A stretch of DNA of 64,000 bases from Rhizobium sp. BK316. Its GTDB lineage: Bacteria; Pseudomonadota; Alphaproteobacteria; Rhizobiales; Rhizobiaceae. Shown in pieces: positions 25,432 to 34,221 of the stretch. Made by a program: the position numbers and the translations under genes. Within the stretch, counting starts at the first letter, position 1, and each line of letters starts with the position of its first letter. The notes beneath the pieces are model-generated. The model had not been told where the DNA came from. It worked only from the letters and a program-made list of their open reading frames with translations, and did no database searches. The DNA lies in NCBI RefSeq assembly GCF_014193695.1, contig NZ_JACHZR010000002.1, positions 496,001 to 560,000 on the forward strand, given 5' to 3'.

Positions 25432-26466
25432 ATGGCGGTTCTGGTGACGGGTGGGGCTGGGTATATCGGCAGCCACATGGTTTGGACGCTGCTAGATGCC
25501 GGGGAAGATGTGGTCGTACTCGACCGGCTCTCCACCGGCTTTCGCTGGGCCGTGGCGCCGGCGGCGCGCTTCTATCTCGGCGATGTCGCCGACCCGGACG
25601 TTCTGAAGAAGATCTTCATCGAGAACGATATCGAGGCGATCATCCATTTCGCCGGCTCCGCCGTCGTTCCTGTGTCGGTTACCGATCCGCTCTCCTATTA
25701 CGACAATAACTCGGGCAAAACACGCGTGCTGCTGAGCGCCGCCATCAAGGCCGGCATCCGCAACTTCGTCTTCTCCTCGACCGCTGCCGTCTACGGCCAG
25801 CAGAAGAGCTCCGCTCCGGTGAAGGAAACGGCGCCGCTCAACCCGGAAAATCCTTACGGTCAGTCCAAGCTGATGACCGAAATGATGCTGCGCGATGCCG
25901 CCGCCGCCTACGATTTCGATTATGTGGCGCTGCGCTATTTCAACGTTGCCGGCGCCGATCCGCATCTGCGCACCGGCCAGTCGACCTCCGGCGCAACCCA
26001 TCTCATCAAGGTCGCCTGCGAGGCCGCCCTCGGAAAGCGCGACAGCATCGCCGTCTACGGCTTCGATTACCCGACCCATGACGGCACCGGTGTGCGCGAC
26101 TACATCCATGTCAGCGATTTGACGGCGGCGCATTTGAAAGCGCTCCAGCATCTGCGCCAGGGTAGGGGGCCACTGGTCGCCAATTGCGGTTATGGCAGCG
26201 GCTATTCCGTGCTCGATGTCTTGAACATGGTCACCCGCCTGAACGGCCACTCCTTCAAGATCAATATGGCACCGCGTCGGCCGGGCGACGCGGCAAGCGT
26301 CGTCGCCGATGCGACGCTTGCCCGCCGCGTGCTGGACTGGACGCCGAAACACGACTCGCTGGAAACCATCGTCCGCAGCTCGCTCGATTGGGAACTCTTC
26401 CTGATGAACAAGAGCGTCGACGATCTGCACAGCATTCATCGTGCGCTGGCTGCGGCCTCCTTCTGA
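25432..26466 (+). CDS. galE: UDP-glucose 4-epimerase
   Basis: 344 residues, an extended SDR. The NAD loop is VLVTGGAGYIGSHMVWTLL at the N-terminus; the catalytic serine is in FSSTAAVYG and the tyrosine/lysine pair in NPYGQSKLMTE. RYFNVAGADP, HVSDLTAAHL and the late NCGYGSGYSVLDV segment are typical of GalE. It interconverts UDP-glucose and UDP-galactose for exopolysaccharide and LPS, so it may be equivalent to ExoB of other rhizobia. The ATG at MAVLVTGG is used because homology begins there; an in-frame ATG 12 codons earlier is possible. A hairpin at 26490-26507 follows the stop. Confidence 0.92.
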   Translation: MAVLVTGGAGYIGSHMVWTLLDAGEDVVVLDRLSTGFRWAVAPAARFYLGDVADPDVLKKIFIENDIEAIIHFAGSAVVPVSVTDPLSYYDNNSGKTRVLLSAAIKAGIRNFVFSSTAAVYGQQKSSAPVKETAPLNPENPYGQSKLMTEMMLRDAAAAYDFDYVALRYFNVAGADPHLRTGQSTSGATHLIKVACEAALGKRDSIAVYGFDYPTHDGTGVRDYIHVSDLTAAHLKALQHLRQGRGPLVANCGYGSGYSVLDVLNMVTRLNGHSFKINMAPRRPGDAASVVADATLARRVLDWTPKHDSLETIVRSSLDWELFLMNKSVDDLHSIHRALAAASF

Positions 26467-26489
26467 ACTTGCAACCGAGCATTTACCAT

Positions 26490-26507
26490 CCTCGCGCAGA
26501 TGCGAGG
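26490..26507 (+). terminator. Hairpin after galE
   Basis: CCTCGC pairs with GCGAGG around six bases, 23 bases after the galE stop. There is no T run, so this is only a possible end of transcription. Confidence 0.35.
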
Positions 26508-26576
26508 GCCTGACGTTACGTGAATAAGGAATAATCAAGCTTTCTCTGGCTCGCTTCAGCCAAGGGAAAAGGGATC

Positions 26577-28532
26577 ATGAAGAACTTCATAGCATCATTG
26601 CGGCTGCAAAAAGATAATCCGAAGTTTCTGGTGGCGCAGTTCAAAGCTTTGTCATCACAGATTCCGATTTTGTACGTTCTTCTTGTCATCAATGCCCTGG
26701 CCGTGGCCATTACGCACATCAAGTCGGCGCCTCTTTGGCTTTCGCTCTACATTCCCGTCGGTCTCAGCATCGTCTGCGTCTTCCGCCTCTGCTGGTGGGA
26801 GATAACAGGCAAGGAAAATGTCACGCCGGAGCGTGCGCTGCGGCTGATGAAGGTGACGCTGGTCGGCGCCGTTATCCTCACGATCGGCTTCGGCGGCTGG
26901 GCTGTTGCGCTCTATCAATATGGCGACGCCTCGCAGCAGGGCCAGATCGCTTATTTCCTCGTCGTAACCGGCATTTCCTGCGTCTTCTGCCTGATGCACC
27001 TGCCGCTCGCAGCGGCAATCACCACGGTCATCACGTTCACAGCGATGATCGTGACCTTCCTTTTTTCCGGCAACCCGGTTTTCGTCGCAACGGCAGTCAG
27101 CGGCCTTTTCCTCGTTCTGCCCTTCCTGCGCGTCATCAACAGCTATTTCCAGAATTTCGCCCATCTGGTCTGGCTTGCCGAGGAACTCAAGCAGAAGCAG
27201 GCGGAAGCCGAGGAGCTGAACCTCGTCAATAGCCGCAATGCCATGCAGGACCAACTGACCGGTCTTGCCAACCGCCGCAGCTTCTTCCTCTCGCTTGAAA
27301 AGATGCTACAGAAGAATCCGGCCTCGCCGCCCGTCATCGGCATCCTCGATCTCGACGGCTTCAAGCCGGTCAACGATGTCTTCGGCCACGCGGCCGGCGA
27401 CCTCGTGTTGAAGGAGACGGCGCACCGCTTCGTCTCGCTGGTCGGCGATCAGGGTATCGTCTCACGCCTCGGCGGCGATGAATTCGGCATCATTTTCCCG
27501 TCGGATATGACGTTGAGGGGCGTCTCCGACCTCGGTCTGGCGCTATGTGCCGCCGTGCGTGATCCCTATGAAATTCCTGACGGTTCAGTGCGCGTCTCCG
27601 GCTCCTGCGGCATCGTTTATCCTGATGCGGGCGAATACAGCGCCGAAGATCTCTACGAAAAGGCGGACTTCGCGCTCTATCAGGTCAAGAGCAAGCGCAC
27701 TGGTGGTGTCGAACTCTTCTCGCCGGAGCACGAAAAAATCCTGACGCAGCGCTATCTGATCGAGCTGGAGTTGCAGGCGGAGAATTTTGCCAAGGAGTTG
27801 AAGCTCGAATATCAGCCGATCGTCGAACTGCGCGACGGACGTGTCGTGGGTTTTGAGGCGCTTGCGCGTTGGGACAGCGCGCGCTTCGGCCGTATCAGCC
27901 CGGATGCCTTCATCCCGGCTGCCGAGCGCACCGCCGTGATCGGCCGCGTGACGCGTATTCTCTTCGGCCAGGCGCTCGACGCCCTGAAGATCATGCCGTC
28001 GCATCTGCGCGTTTCCTTCAACCTCTCGGCCCGCGATATCTGCGACCACGAAACATCGATGGCCCTGCTCGCCATGATCACGCGCTCCGGCGTCGATCCC
28101 AAACGCATCGAATTCGAGATCACAGAGACGGCGCTGCTGTCGGACTTCGACACCGCCGATCAGGTGATCGGCGTGTTGCGCGCTGCCGGCATCTCGATTG
28201 CGCTTGACGATTTCGGTACGGGTTACTCCAGCTTGAGCCACATCCACCGCCTGGCCTTCGACAAACTGAAGATCGACAAGGCCTTCGTGATGAATTTCGA
28301 TCGCGATGCGCGCTGCATGAACATCACCCGCTCCGTCGCCAATCTCTGCCAGAACCTTGGCATTGCCTCGGTGGCCGAAGGGGTCGAAAGTGAGGACGTG
28401 GCAGAGTCGCTGAAAGGCATCGGCGTGCGCCTGGCGCAAGGCTATTATTTCTCTCGGCCGTTGCCGCTGGAGTTGGCAATCGACTACGCGGTCAGGCGCG
28501 ATGTCAGCGTTTCGCAGTCTCTCTCGGCCTGA
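26577..28532 (+). CDS. Bifunctional diguanylate cyclase/phosphodiesterase, GGDEF-EAL
   Basis: 651 residues. Residues about 30-200 hold four to six membrane spans with almost no periplasmic loops, then a short coiled linker. The GGDEF domain has an intact catalytic motif (RLGGDEFGI, about residue 300) but no RxxD inhibitory site five residues upstream. The EAL domain from about 400 keeps FEALARW, the FEITETALL metal-binding glutamate, LDDFGTGYSS, the lysine in KLKIDKAFV, AEGVES and QGYYFSRPL, so phosphodiesterase activity should be intact. It makes or breaks cyclic-di-GMP; which way dominates is unknown. It is a single gene with AAGGGAAAAGGGATC before ATG. Confidence 0.92.
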   Translation: MKNFIASLRLQKDNPKFLVAQFKALSSQIPILYVLLVINALAVAITHIKSAPLWLSLYIPVGLSIVCVFRLCWWEITGKENVTPERALRLMKVTLVGAVILTIGFGGWAVALYQYGDASQQGQIAYFLVVTGISCVFCLMHLPLAAAITTVITFTAMIVTFLFSGNPVFVATAVSGLFLVLPFLRVINSYFQNFAHLVWLAEELKQKQAEAEELNLVNSRNAMQDQLTGLANRRSFFLSLEKMLQKNPASPPVIGILDLDGFKPVNDVFGHAAGDLVLKETAHRFVSLVGDQGIVSRLGGDEFGIIFPSDMTLRGVSDLGLALCAAVRDPYEIPDGSVRVSGSCGIVYPDAGEYSAEDLYEKADFALYQVKSKRTGGVELFSPEHEKILTQRYLIELELQAENFAKELKLEYQPIVELRDGRVVGFEALARWDSARFGRISPDAFIPAAERTAVIGRVTRILFGQALDALKIMPSHLRVSFNLSARDICDHETSMALLAMITRSGVDPKRIEFEITETALLSDFDTADQVIGVLRAAGISIALDDFGTGYSSLSHIHRLAFDKLKIDKAFVMNFDRDARCMNITRSVANLCQNLGIASVAEGVESEDVAESLKGIGVRLAQGYYFSRPLPLELAIDYAVRRDVSVSQSLSA

Positions 28533-28599
28533 TTGATCAGCCAGCCACTGGAACCTCGGCCCAACCCCGTTTATTCCTAGGGCAGGAGTGAGGTGGACC

Positions 28600-29661
28600 A
28601 TGGACAACAGCAATCAGAGCGAAGTCATAGTTGAACGACGTGGTACGGCGGGTCTTGTCCGGCTGAATCGCCCAAAGGCGCTGAACAGCCTGACCATCCC
28701 GATGGTGCGCGCAATTGCCGCTGCACTTGACGATTTCGCCGGCGACCAATCTGTGGCGAGCGTCGTCGTGATGGGCGAGGGCGAGCGCGGCTTCTGCGCC
28801 GGCGGCGATATCCGTGCCATTCACCTGAGCGGGCGTGCCGGCGACGGCTTGGCTGAAACCTTCTGGCGCGAGGAATTTCGCCTCAATCACCGTATCGCCA
28901 ATTATCCGAAGCCCTATGTGGCGTTGATGGACGGCATCACCATGGGCGGCGGTGTCGGGCTTTCCAGCCACGGTCGCCACCGTATCGTCACCGAACGCAC
29001 CCGCCTTGCCATGCCGGAAACCGGCATCGGTTATTTCCCTGATGTCGGCGCCACGTGGCTGCTGCCGCACATGCCAGGCGAAAGCGGCACATGGATGGCT
29101 CTGACGGGGCTGGATATCAATGCCGCCGATGCGATCCATGCCGGACTTGCCGATTTCTATATGCCCTTCTCGCGTCTCGAAGAGGCAGTCCAGCGTCTCT
29201 CGGATCTGCCTGTGGGAAGCTCGTCAGACGATGTCGACGCGGCGCTGCGCAATCTGTCGGATCAACCGGGCGAAGGCAGACTGCAGGCCAATGCGGCGAT
29301 GATCGACCGCGCCTTCCACTTCAACAGCGTTGAGGCGATCGTTGCGGCGCTCGCGAGGGAAGAAGGTGAATTTGCCGCCGAAACCCGCCGCGTCATTCTC
29401 AACCGCTCACCGACAAGCCTGAAGCTTGCGCTCCGTTTGCTGCGTGCCGGACGCCAGAGCCGTACACTTGCCGAATGCCTCGCCCGTGAGCTTGGCGCCT
29501 GCATGCAAATCCTGCATGGCCACGATTTCTACGAGGGCGTACGCGCGGCCGTGGTCGACAAGGACCGCAACCCGAAATGGTCACCGCCGACGATCGCCTT
29601 GGTCAACGACGAGATGATCGCCCGGTTTTTCGAACCACCCAAGCCGCCGCTCGCGCTTTAG
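28600..29661 (+). CDS. Enoyl-CoA hydratase/isomerase, 3-hydroxyisobutyryl-CoA hydrolase type
   Basis: 353 residues, longer than simple crotonases, as expected for 3-hydroxyisobutyryl-CoA hydrolase. The oxyanion-hole motifs are clear: RGFCAGGDIRAIH and GITMGGGVGLSSHGRHRI, followed by AMPETGIGYFPDVGATWLL with the catalytic Glu and Asp of that subfamily. The enzyme releases 3-hydroxyisobutyrate during valine degradation in the cytoplasm. The ATG is preceded by GGAGTGAGGTGG. A longer frame starts four codons earlier but lacks its own site. It seems monocistronic; repeat B starts 40 bases after its end. Confidence 0.9.
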   Translation: MDNSNQSEVIVERRGTAGLVRLNRPKALNSLTIPMVRAIAAALDDFAGDQSVASVVVMGEGERGFCAGGDIRAIHLSGRAGDGLAETFWREEFRLNHRIANYPKPYVALMDGITMGGGVGLSSHGRHRIVTERTRLAMPETGIGYFPDVGATWLLPHMPGESGTWMALTGLDINAADAIHAGLADFYMPFSRLEEAVQRLSDLPVGSSSDDVDAALRNLSDQPGEGRLQANAAMIDRAFHFNSVEAIVAALAREEGEFAAETRRVILNRSPTSLKLALRLLRAGRQSRTLAECLARELGACMQILHGHDFYEGVRAAVVDKDRNPKWSPPTIALVNDEMIARFFEPPKPPLAL

Positions 29662-29700
29662 CGCCATCTGGTCAGGAGAGGCCCTATCTCTTTGTTTTTA

Positions 29701-29749
29701 CGCAATTCCGGACGCAAAACCGCTGCGCACTTTTGCTGGAATTGCTCTA
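29701..29749 (-). repeat. Intergenic repeat family B, copy 2 (5' module only)
   Basis: Read on the minus strand this is the palindromic module AGAGCAATTCCAGCAAAAGT, GCAGCGGTTTTGCG, TCCGGAATTGCG shared with 18113-18248. It abuts the helicase gene so closely that the helicase stop codon (29747-29749) lies on its boundary. Confidence 0.8.
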
Positions 29750-31807
29750 ACGCCACATGCCGCGCATGCGCGCGCCGACATCGATGCGCACCTGCCGCGC
29801 TTGCTGGGCTGCTGCCGTATCGGCCTTCACCTGCGGCCAGCCGCAGACCTCGAAGAATTGCAGCAGCGTGGCGGGAATGAAGCGGCTGCGCGACGCATAG
29901 ACATGCCGGTCGCCCTGCGAATTCTGCCCATAGGTGAAGAAACGCTGCGGCACCACGAGATCGAGGCTATCCTTGGCGCGTGTCATCGCCACATAGAGCA
30001 GCCGTCGCTCCTCCTCTATTTCGGCCGTCGTGCCGACCGCAAGATCGGAGGGAATACAGCCGTCGATGACGTTCAGCATGAAGACCTTGGTCCATTCCTG
30101 TCCCTTGGCCGAATGGATGGTCGAAAGGATGAGATAATCTTCATCGAGCAGCGGCACACCCGCCTGATCCGAGGTGGCGTCGGGCGGATCGAGCGTCAGT
30201 TCCGTCAGGAAGCGTTCGCGGGAGGCGTAGCCGCCGGCGATCTGCTCGAGCTGTATGAGATCGGCAAGCCGGGCGCTTGCATCCTCATGCAGCCTTTCCA
30301 GATGCGGCTCATACCATTTCCGCACCAGTTCGATCTCGGCAGGCCAGCCGGCCTTGCCGGTTTTCAGTTCCTGCATGGTGGAAACGAACGAAGTCCAGTC
30401 ATCGCCCGAGCGTGGCGGCGCAGGCATGGCGGCAAGCGCCGTCACCGGGCTCGCGTCTTCGGCCATATGGTCCAGCACCTTTTGTGCCGTGGAAGGGCCA
30501 ATACCCGGCAAGATCTGCATCAGCCGGAAACCTGCCACCCGGTCGCGCGGATTCTGGGCAAAGCGCAATGCCGCCAGCATGTCTTTCACATGCGCACTGT
30601 CGAGAAACTTCAGTCCGCCGAATTTCACGAAGGGAATGTTGCGGCGGGTTAGCTCCACTTCCAGCGGGCCGCTGTGATGCGAGGCGCGGAAGAGCACGGC
30701 CTGGCTTTTCAGCTTCACGCCCTCTTCGCGATTGTCGAGAACCTTATCGGCCACATAGCGGGCTTGATCATTCTCGTCGCGCACCGTGACCAACCTCGGC
30801 CGCTCCGGCGACTCCCGCTCCGTCCAGAGGTTTTTGGTAAAACGCTCCGAAGCAAGGTCGATCACCGCATTGGCGGCGGCAAGGATCGGCTGCGTCGAGC
30901 GATAGTTGCGGTCGAGCGTGACGATGTTGGCGGCCGGGCTGAAGGAGGCCGGAAAATCGAGAATGTTGCGCACCGTCGCGGCTCGGAAGGAATAGATCGA
31001 CTGTGCATCGTCGCCAACGACGGTCAATCCGTGCCCGGTGGGCTTGAGGGCAAGCAGGATCGAAGATTGAAGCCTGTTGGTGTCCTGATATTCGTCGACG
31101 AGCACATGATCGAAGCGGCTGCCGATATCCTCGGCGATCATCGGCTCGGCCACCATCTGCGCCCAGTAGAGCAGCAGGTCGTCGTAATCGAGCACATTCT
31201 GGCTCTGTTTCGACTCGACATAACAGGCAAAAAGCTCGCGAAGCTGCTTTTCCCAGGTGGTGCACCAGGGAAAGGCGTCGCGCAGCACCAGCGGCAGTTC
31301 CGTTTCGGAATTCACCGCACGCGAATAGATCGCCAGACAGGTACCCTTCGTCGGAAACCGGCTTTCGGTCTTGGAGAAGCCGAGATCGTGGCGCACGAGG
31401 TTCATCAGGTCGGCGCTGTCTTCCCGGTCATGGATGGAGAAGGCCGGGTCGATGCCGATCTGTTCGGCATAATCACGCAGCAGTCGCGCGCCGATACCAT
31501 GAAACGTGCCGCTCCAGGCAAGCGCATCCGCCATGATGCCGGAATTCTTGCCGAGAACCTCGCCGCAGATGCGTTCGACGCGCCGGCCCATTTCGGCAGC
31601 TGCCCGGCGCGAAAAGGTCATCAGCAGGATACGGCGCGGATCGGCACCCTTGAGGATGAGATGGGCAACGCGATGGGCAAGCGTATTCGTCTTGCCGGAA
31701 CCGGCACCAGCAATGATCAGCATCGGCCCGGCCACATGGCTGCCGTCTGTGAGTGTGCCGTGCTCCACGGCCATGCGCTGCTGGGGATTGAGTCTTTCGA
31801 GATACAT
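29747..31807 (-). CDS. UvrD/Rep-family ATP-dependent DNA helicase
   Basis: 686 residues, superfamily 1A. Motif I (IIAGAGSGKTNTL) is near residue 33, motif Ia LLMTFSRRAAAEM near 60, motif II VDEYQDTNRLQ near 220, motif III GDDAQSIYSFRAA near 245, IV LDRNYRSTQ, V ILSTIHSAKGQEWTKV and VI YVAMTRAKDSL, all intact. It unwinds 3'-tailed DNA in repair or restart of replication. It is shorter than typical UvrD and lacks the long C-terminal tail, closest to UvrD2/Rep-like forms. The gene is on its own; its stop touches a repeat B copy. Confidence 0.92.
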   Translation of the reverse strand: MYLERLNPQQRMAVEHGTLTDGSHVAGPMLIIAGAGSGKTNTLAHRVAHLILKGADPRRILLMTFSRRAAAEMGRRVERICGEVLGKNSGIMADALAWSGTFHGIGARLLRDYAEQIGIDPAFSIHDREDSADLMNLVRHDLGFSKTESRFPTKGTCLAIYSRAVNSETELPLVLRDAFPWCTTWEKQLRELFACYVESKQSQNVLDYDDLLLYWAQMVAEPMIAEDIGSRFDHVLVDEYQDTNRLQSSILLALKPTGHGLTVVGDDAQSIYSFRAATVRNILDFPASFSPAANIVTLDRNYRSTQPILAAANAVIDLASERFTKNLWTERESPERPRLVTVRDENDQARYVADKVLDNREEGVKLKSQAVLFRASHHSGPLEVELTRRNIPFVKFGGLKFLDSAHVKDMLAALRFAQNPRDRVAGFRLMQILPGIGPSTAQKVLDHMAEDASPVTALAAMPAPPRSGDDWTSFVSTMQELKTGKAGWPAEIELVRKWYEPHLERLHEDASARLADLIQLEQIAGGYASRERFLTELTLDPPDATSDQAGVPLLDEDYLILSTIHSAKGQEWTKVFMLNVIDGCIPSDLAVGTTAEIEEERRLLYVAMTRAKDSLDLVVPQRFFTYGQNSQGDRHVYASRSRFIPATLLQFFEVCGWPQVKADTAAAQQARQVRIDVGARMRGMWR

Positions 31808-31923
31808 CCAGCCGTCCGGTTGGGCTTCGCGGGAGAATCAGCGCCTGCGAATAAAATCAGATGTTCCTTGGATGTTCTCGATTGGCGTCGCTGTCAAGCA
31901 GGTGCGGACTGCCATGCACTGCA

Positions 31924-31966
31924 GCATCGGCGCGCAAATCGACCGATTTTCGGAAAGCCTGATGCG
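31924..31966 (+). repeat. Repeat family A, partial copy
   Basis: GCATCGGCGCGCAAATCG and CGATTTTCGGAAAGCCTGATGCG match the first module of the repeat at 16735-16834; the second module is absent. It lies between the helicase start and the lipoprotein stop. Confidence 0.65.
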
Positions 31967-31983
31967 CCAGCTCATAGCTTCTA

Positions 31984-32265
31984 CTACGGAAAGTCCGGCA
32001 CGATCTGGCGCCGCGTCAACTTCAGGCTGCGGTCGGGCTGGAGAATATAGGTTTCGTAGACGTGCTCGCCATGCTGGTTGTAAAAGTCGTTATAGACCGC
32101 GCTGCCGATCGGCGACTTCGTCAGCTTCGTGCGCGGTTGCCCGCCATAGGTGATGCTGCCGGGAATAGGCTCCAGCGCAGGTGTGTCCGCGGCCGAGCAG
32201 CCGGCCAGCAAAGGTGCGGCCAGAAGGGTCGTGGCAAGAAGGGCAGGCACCAGCGCGTTCATCAT
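31984..32265 (-). CDS. Small hypothetical lipoprotein
   Basis: 93 residues with a lipoprotein signal peptide: hydrophobic stretch (ALLATTLLAAPLL) ending in the lipobox LLAGC, with the lipidated cysteine at residue 23. The mature part (about 70 residues) contains KLTKSPIGSAVYNDFYNQHGEHVYETYILQ and ends in IVPDFP; no known domain. It should sit in the periplasm anchored to a membrane. AAGGAAACG precedes the start. The frame extends 50 codons further upstream but that part is arginine-rich and antisense-like, so it is excluded. Confidence 0.7.
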   Translation of the reverse strand: MMNALVPALLATTLLAAPLLAGCSAADTPALEPIPGSITYGGQPRTKLTKSPIGSAVYNDFYNQHGEHVYETYILQPDRSLKLTRRQIVPDFP

Positions 32266-32474
32266 CGTTTCCTTCGGCTGCAATTGCTTGCGGCGGCTCC
32301 TGACGCCTCCTGGCAAGGGCAGGCGTATCGGAGCACCACCACGGCGACTATGCCTCCAGCCGGCAGCACGTGGCAACAAAACGTCGTGTTCATGCGTTAA
32401 ATCCCTATTAGCCAACGTCAGGAACGGTCATGGTGCTGCCGTTTCACAACTCGCCACCCCACGAGGAGGCCTGG

Positions 32475-32693
32475 ATGAAGGACCACAACGCGGTCGCCTT
32501 ACGCGCGTCCGTGGAAAGCGCCCTGCATGCCGCAGCCGATCTCGACGCGACTGACATCATCGTCATCAGCGTTGGTTCCAGCGTTATTCTCGAAGGTTTC
32601 GTTCGGCAATGGGGCGATAGCGTGCGAGCGCTGGCAATTGCCGAGGAGATCGTCGGAAGCGGTTATGTGCATTGCCGCTTGCTGGTGAGATAA
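32475..32693 (+). CDS. BON-domain protein
   Basis: 72 residues, essentially one BON domain: VESALHAAADLDATDIIVISVGSSVILEGFVRQWGDSVRALAIAEEIVG, with the typical alpha-beta-beta pattern and the central glycine in LEGFV. BON domains bind phospholipids or support envelope proteins. There is no signal peptide, so it acts in the cytoplasm or peripherally. The start has GAGGAGG upstream, and the frame extending before it is not used. Confidence 0.8.
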   Translation: MKDHNAVALRASVESALHAAADLDATDIIVISVGSSVILEGFVRQWGDSVRALAIAEEIVGSGYVHCRLLVR

Positions 32694-32775
32694 ATCCTGG
32701 TTCCCTTCAGGAGTTTCCGAGGAACCAACTCCCGTCTCGCGTGTTGAAAAGCTGATTTCAATGCTGGAGACAATA

Positions 32776-33039
32776 ATGCAAACGCTTATGCGCCCGTGGG
32801 CTGCGGCCCTTCTTCTGGGGTGCGGCGCCTTTGCCGGCTCCGCCTATGCCTCACTCGAAACCGATATGAATTATTCGGCTCTGCCGAAGGACGAGATCGC
32901 GTTGAACGAATATATCAGCGCCGCCGTCTGCAAAACCGCCGAACCGCATTTCCTGCCGTCCTTCATCCGCGCCGCGGATGGCACAATCATCGGTGTAGGA
33001 TATATTCAGATGAAGGATGGGAATACTTCGAATTGCTGA
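32776..33039 (+). CDS. Small hypothetical secreted protein
   Basis: 87 residues with a signal peptide (MRPWAAALLLGCGAFAGSAYA, cleavage likely after AYA) and a short mature part with two cysteines (AAVCKTAEPHF and the C-terminal NTSNC) that could form one disulfide. No family recognised. The ATG at 32776 has GGAG eight bases upstream; another ATG five codons earlier is possible. The following 235 bases hold no gene but two inverted repeats. Confidence 0.6.
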   Translation: MQTLMRPWAAALLLGCGAFAGSAYASLETDMNYSALPKDEIALNEYISAAVCKTAEPHFLPSFIRAADGTIIGVGYIQMKDGNTSNC

Positions 33040-33065
33040 TGGAATATTCGAAGTTTCTTTCGGAC

Positions 33066-33105
33066 GAGGCTCGTCTGCAGTCTCCCATAGAGGGTGACGA
33101 GCCTC
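33066..33105. repeat. Ten-base inverted repeat
   Basis: GAGGCTCGTC (33066-33075) and GACGAGCCTC (33096-33105) are perfectly complementary with 20 bases between; the left arm is itself within a GACGAG-G-CTCGTC palindrome. No T run follows. Function unknown; either an mRNA 3' structure or a repeat relic. Confidence 0.4.
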
Positions 33106-33178
33106 TAACCATCATCATGATGGCTGGCGTCGTTCTATGGATGAACAGATGAGCGGCGCAATCTCTTTCGAGACAAAG

Positions 33179-33201
33179 CCCTGCGTGAGCTCTGCGCAGG
33201 G
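33179..33201 (+). terminator. Possible terminator hairpin
   Basis: CCCTGCG pairs with CGCAGGG across nine bases, followed by TTAAG. It lies 140 bases after the small secreted gene and before the DUF982 gene end on the other strand, so it could serve either direction. Confidence 0.35.
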
Positions 33202-33274
33202 TTAAGTGAAAATTAAGTATTGCTCCGTTTCGGAACGGATCGGACTTTTATTGTCCGATATCGCCGCCGAAAGC

Positions 33275-33517
33275 TCAATGCACTTTAAGTTTCGCTTCTT
33301 CGGCCGCCGCCATGAACTCCGCGCGGGCCTCTTCGACACTCTTTCGGCCATCGAGTGCGGCGCGGCAGGCGCTGCGTGCCTTCAGATATTTCAGTCCGCG
33401 CACAGCAGGCCAGTGATCGGCAAGGCATGCCAAGGCATCGAACGGTCCGTTAACCGTGCGCGCTCCCGCCTCTTCGAAACCGACCTTGATCGGACCATTC
33501 CATCGTTCAGTCGCCAT
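33275..33517 (-). CDS. DUF982 domain protein
   Basis: 80 residues with the rhizobial DUF982 pattern: RWNGPIKVGFEEAG, then VNGPFDALACLADHWPAVRGLKYLKARSACRAALDGRKSVEEARAEFMAAAEEA. These small cytoplasmic proteins occur in many copies in Rhizobiaceae; function unknown. The start has GGAGGAG eight bases upstream, which rules out the earlier in-frame ATG. Confidence 0.8.
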   Translation of the reverse strand: MATERWNGPIKVGFEEAGARTVNGPFDALACLADHWPAVRGLKYLKARSACRAALDGRKSVEEARAEFMAAAEEAKLKVH

Positions 33518-33665
33518 CGATGCTCCTCCAGCATGTCTCGATAGAAACATTGACGAAGCCTCGGAGTTCCCTCCGCGAAGGCTTCAGAATGCTAATATTC
33601 TAGCGAGATTTTTGCCGGCAGCAATGGCGCCGATTGGTGCAGTGGATAATGCTAAGGGAGAAAAC

Positions 33666-33740
33666 TGGTGCTGCCGAGTGGGATTGAACCACCGACCTCA
33701 CCCTTACCAAGGGTGTGCTCTACCACTGAGCTACGGCAGC
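33666..33740 (-). tRNA. tRNA-Thr (anticodon GGT)
   Basis: On the minus strand the acceptor arms GCTGCCG and CGGCAGC pair, the D arm is AGCTCAGTGGTAGAGC, the anticodon loop TTGGTAA sits on stem CACCC/GGGTG, and the T arm GGTGGTTCAATCCCACT is normal. CCA is encoded. Anticodon GGT reads ACC/ACT. Confidence 0.97.
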
Positions 33741-33894
33741 AGGACCAGACGCGTGAAGCGGAAACGCTCAATTCGCGTGAACGGGGCGCCTATTGCCACA
33801 GCTTCGGCAGGAGCGCAAGCAGCAAATTCCAACTTCTCTGGGAATAACGGCTGGCCCACTTTTGGAACGGCGCGAATTCGGTTAATTCTGGTGC

Positions 33895-34104
33895 ATGAAC
33901 GAAGAGACTGAAAAGGGCCGGCAGAGCCGGAAAGAGGCCATAGAGGCCCAGGCGGCATTGCGCCGCGAACGGGCGGCCGAAAAGCTGAGAGAAAATCTTT
34001 CGAAACGCAAACAGCAGGTGCGCGCCCGCCAGTCCGGCCAGGCGGACGAGACGGATGGCCTGCCCGCCGCAAAACCAGCCGCCGCAAAAATGGACGAATC
34101 GTAA
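33895..34104 (+). CDS. Small charged hypothetical protein upstream of murA
   Basis: 69 residues, highly charged and alpha-helical (EKGRQSRKEAIEAQAALRRE, RAAEKLRENLSKRKQQVRAR), with an Ala/Pro-rich tail. It looks like a short coiled coil with no known domain. It is on the same strand 117 bases upstream of murA. The ribosome site is weak, which lowers confidence. Confidence 0.6.
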   Translation: MNEETEKGRQSRKEAIEAQAALRRERAAEKLRENLSKRKQQVRARQSGQADETDGLPAAKPAAAKMDES

Positions 34105-34221
34105 TGTTCGGTCCGCGACGAATTGAAGCGTCGGGGGATTTGCTCTAAACACCCCCACTTCTTGCCTTGCCCCCACAGGCAAAACTTTTTCAGGAAAGGC
34201 GGGCCTCGCCCGTAAGTGCAC

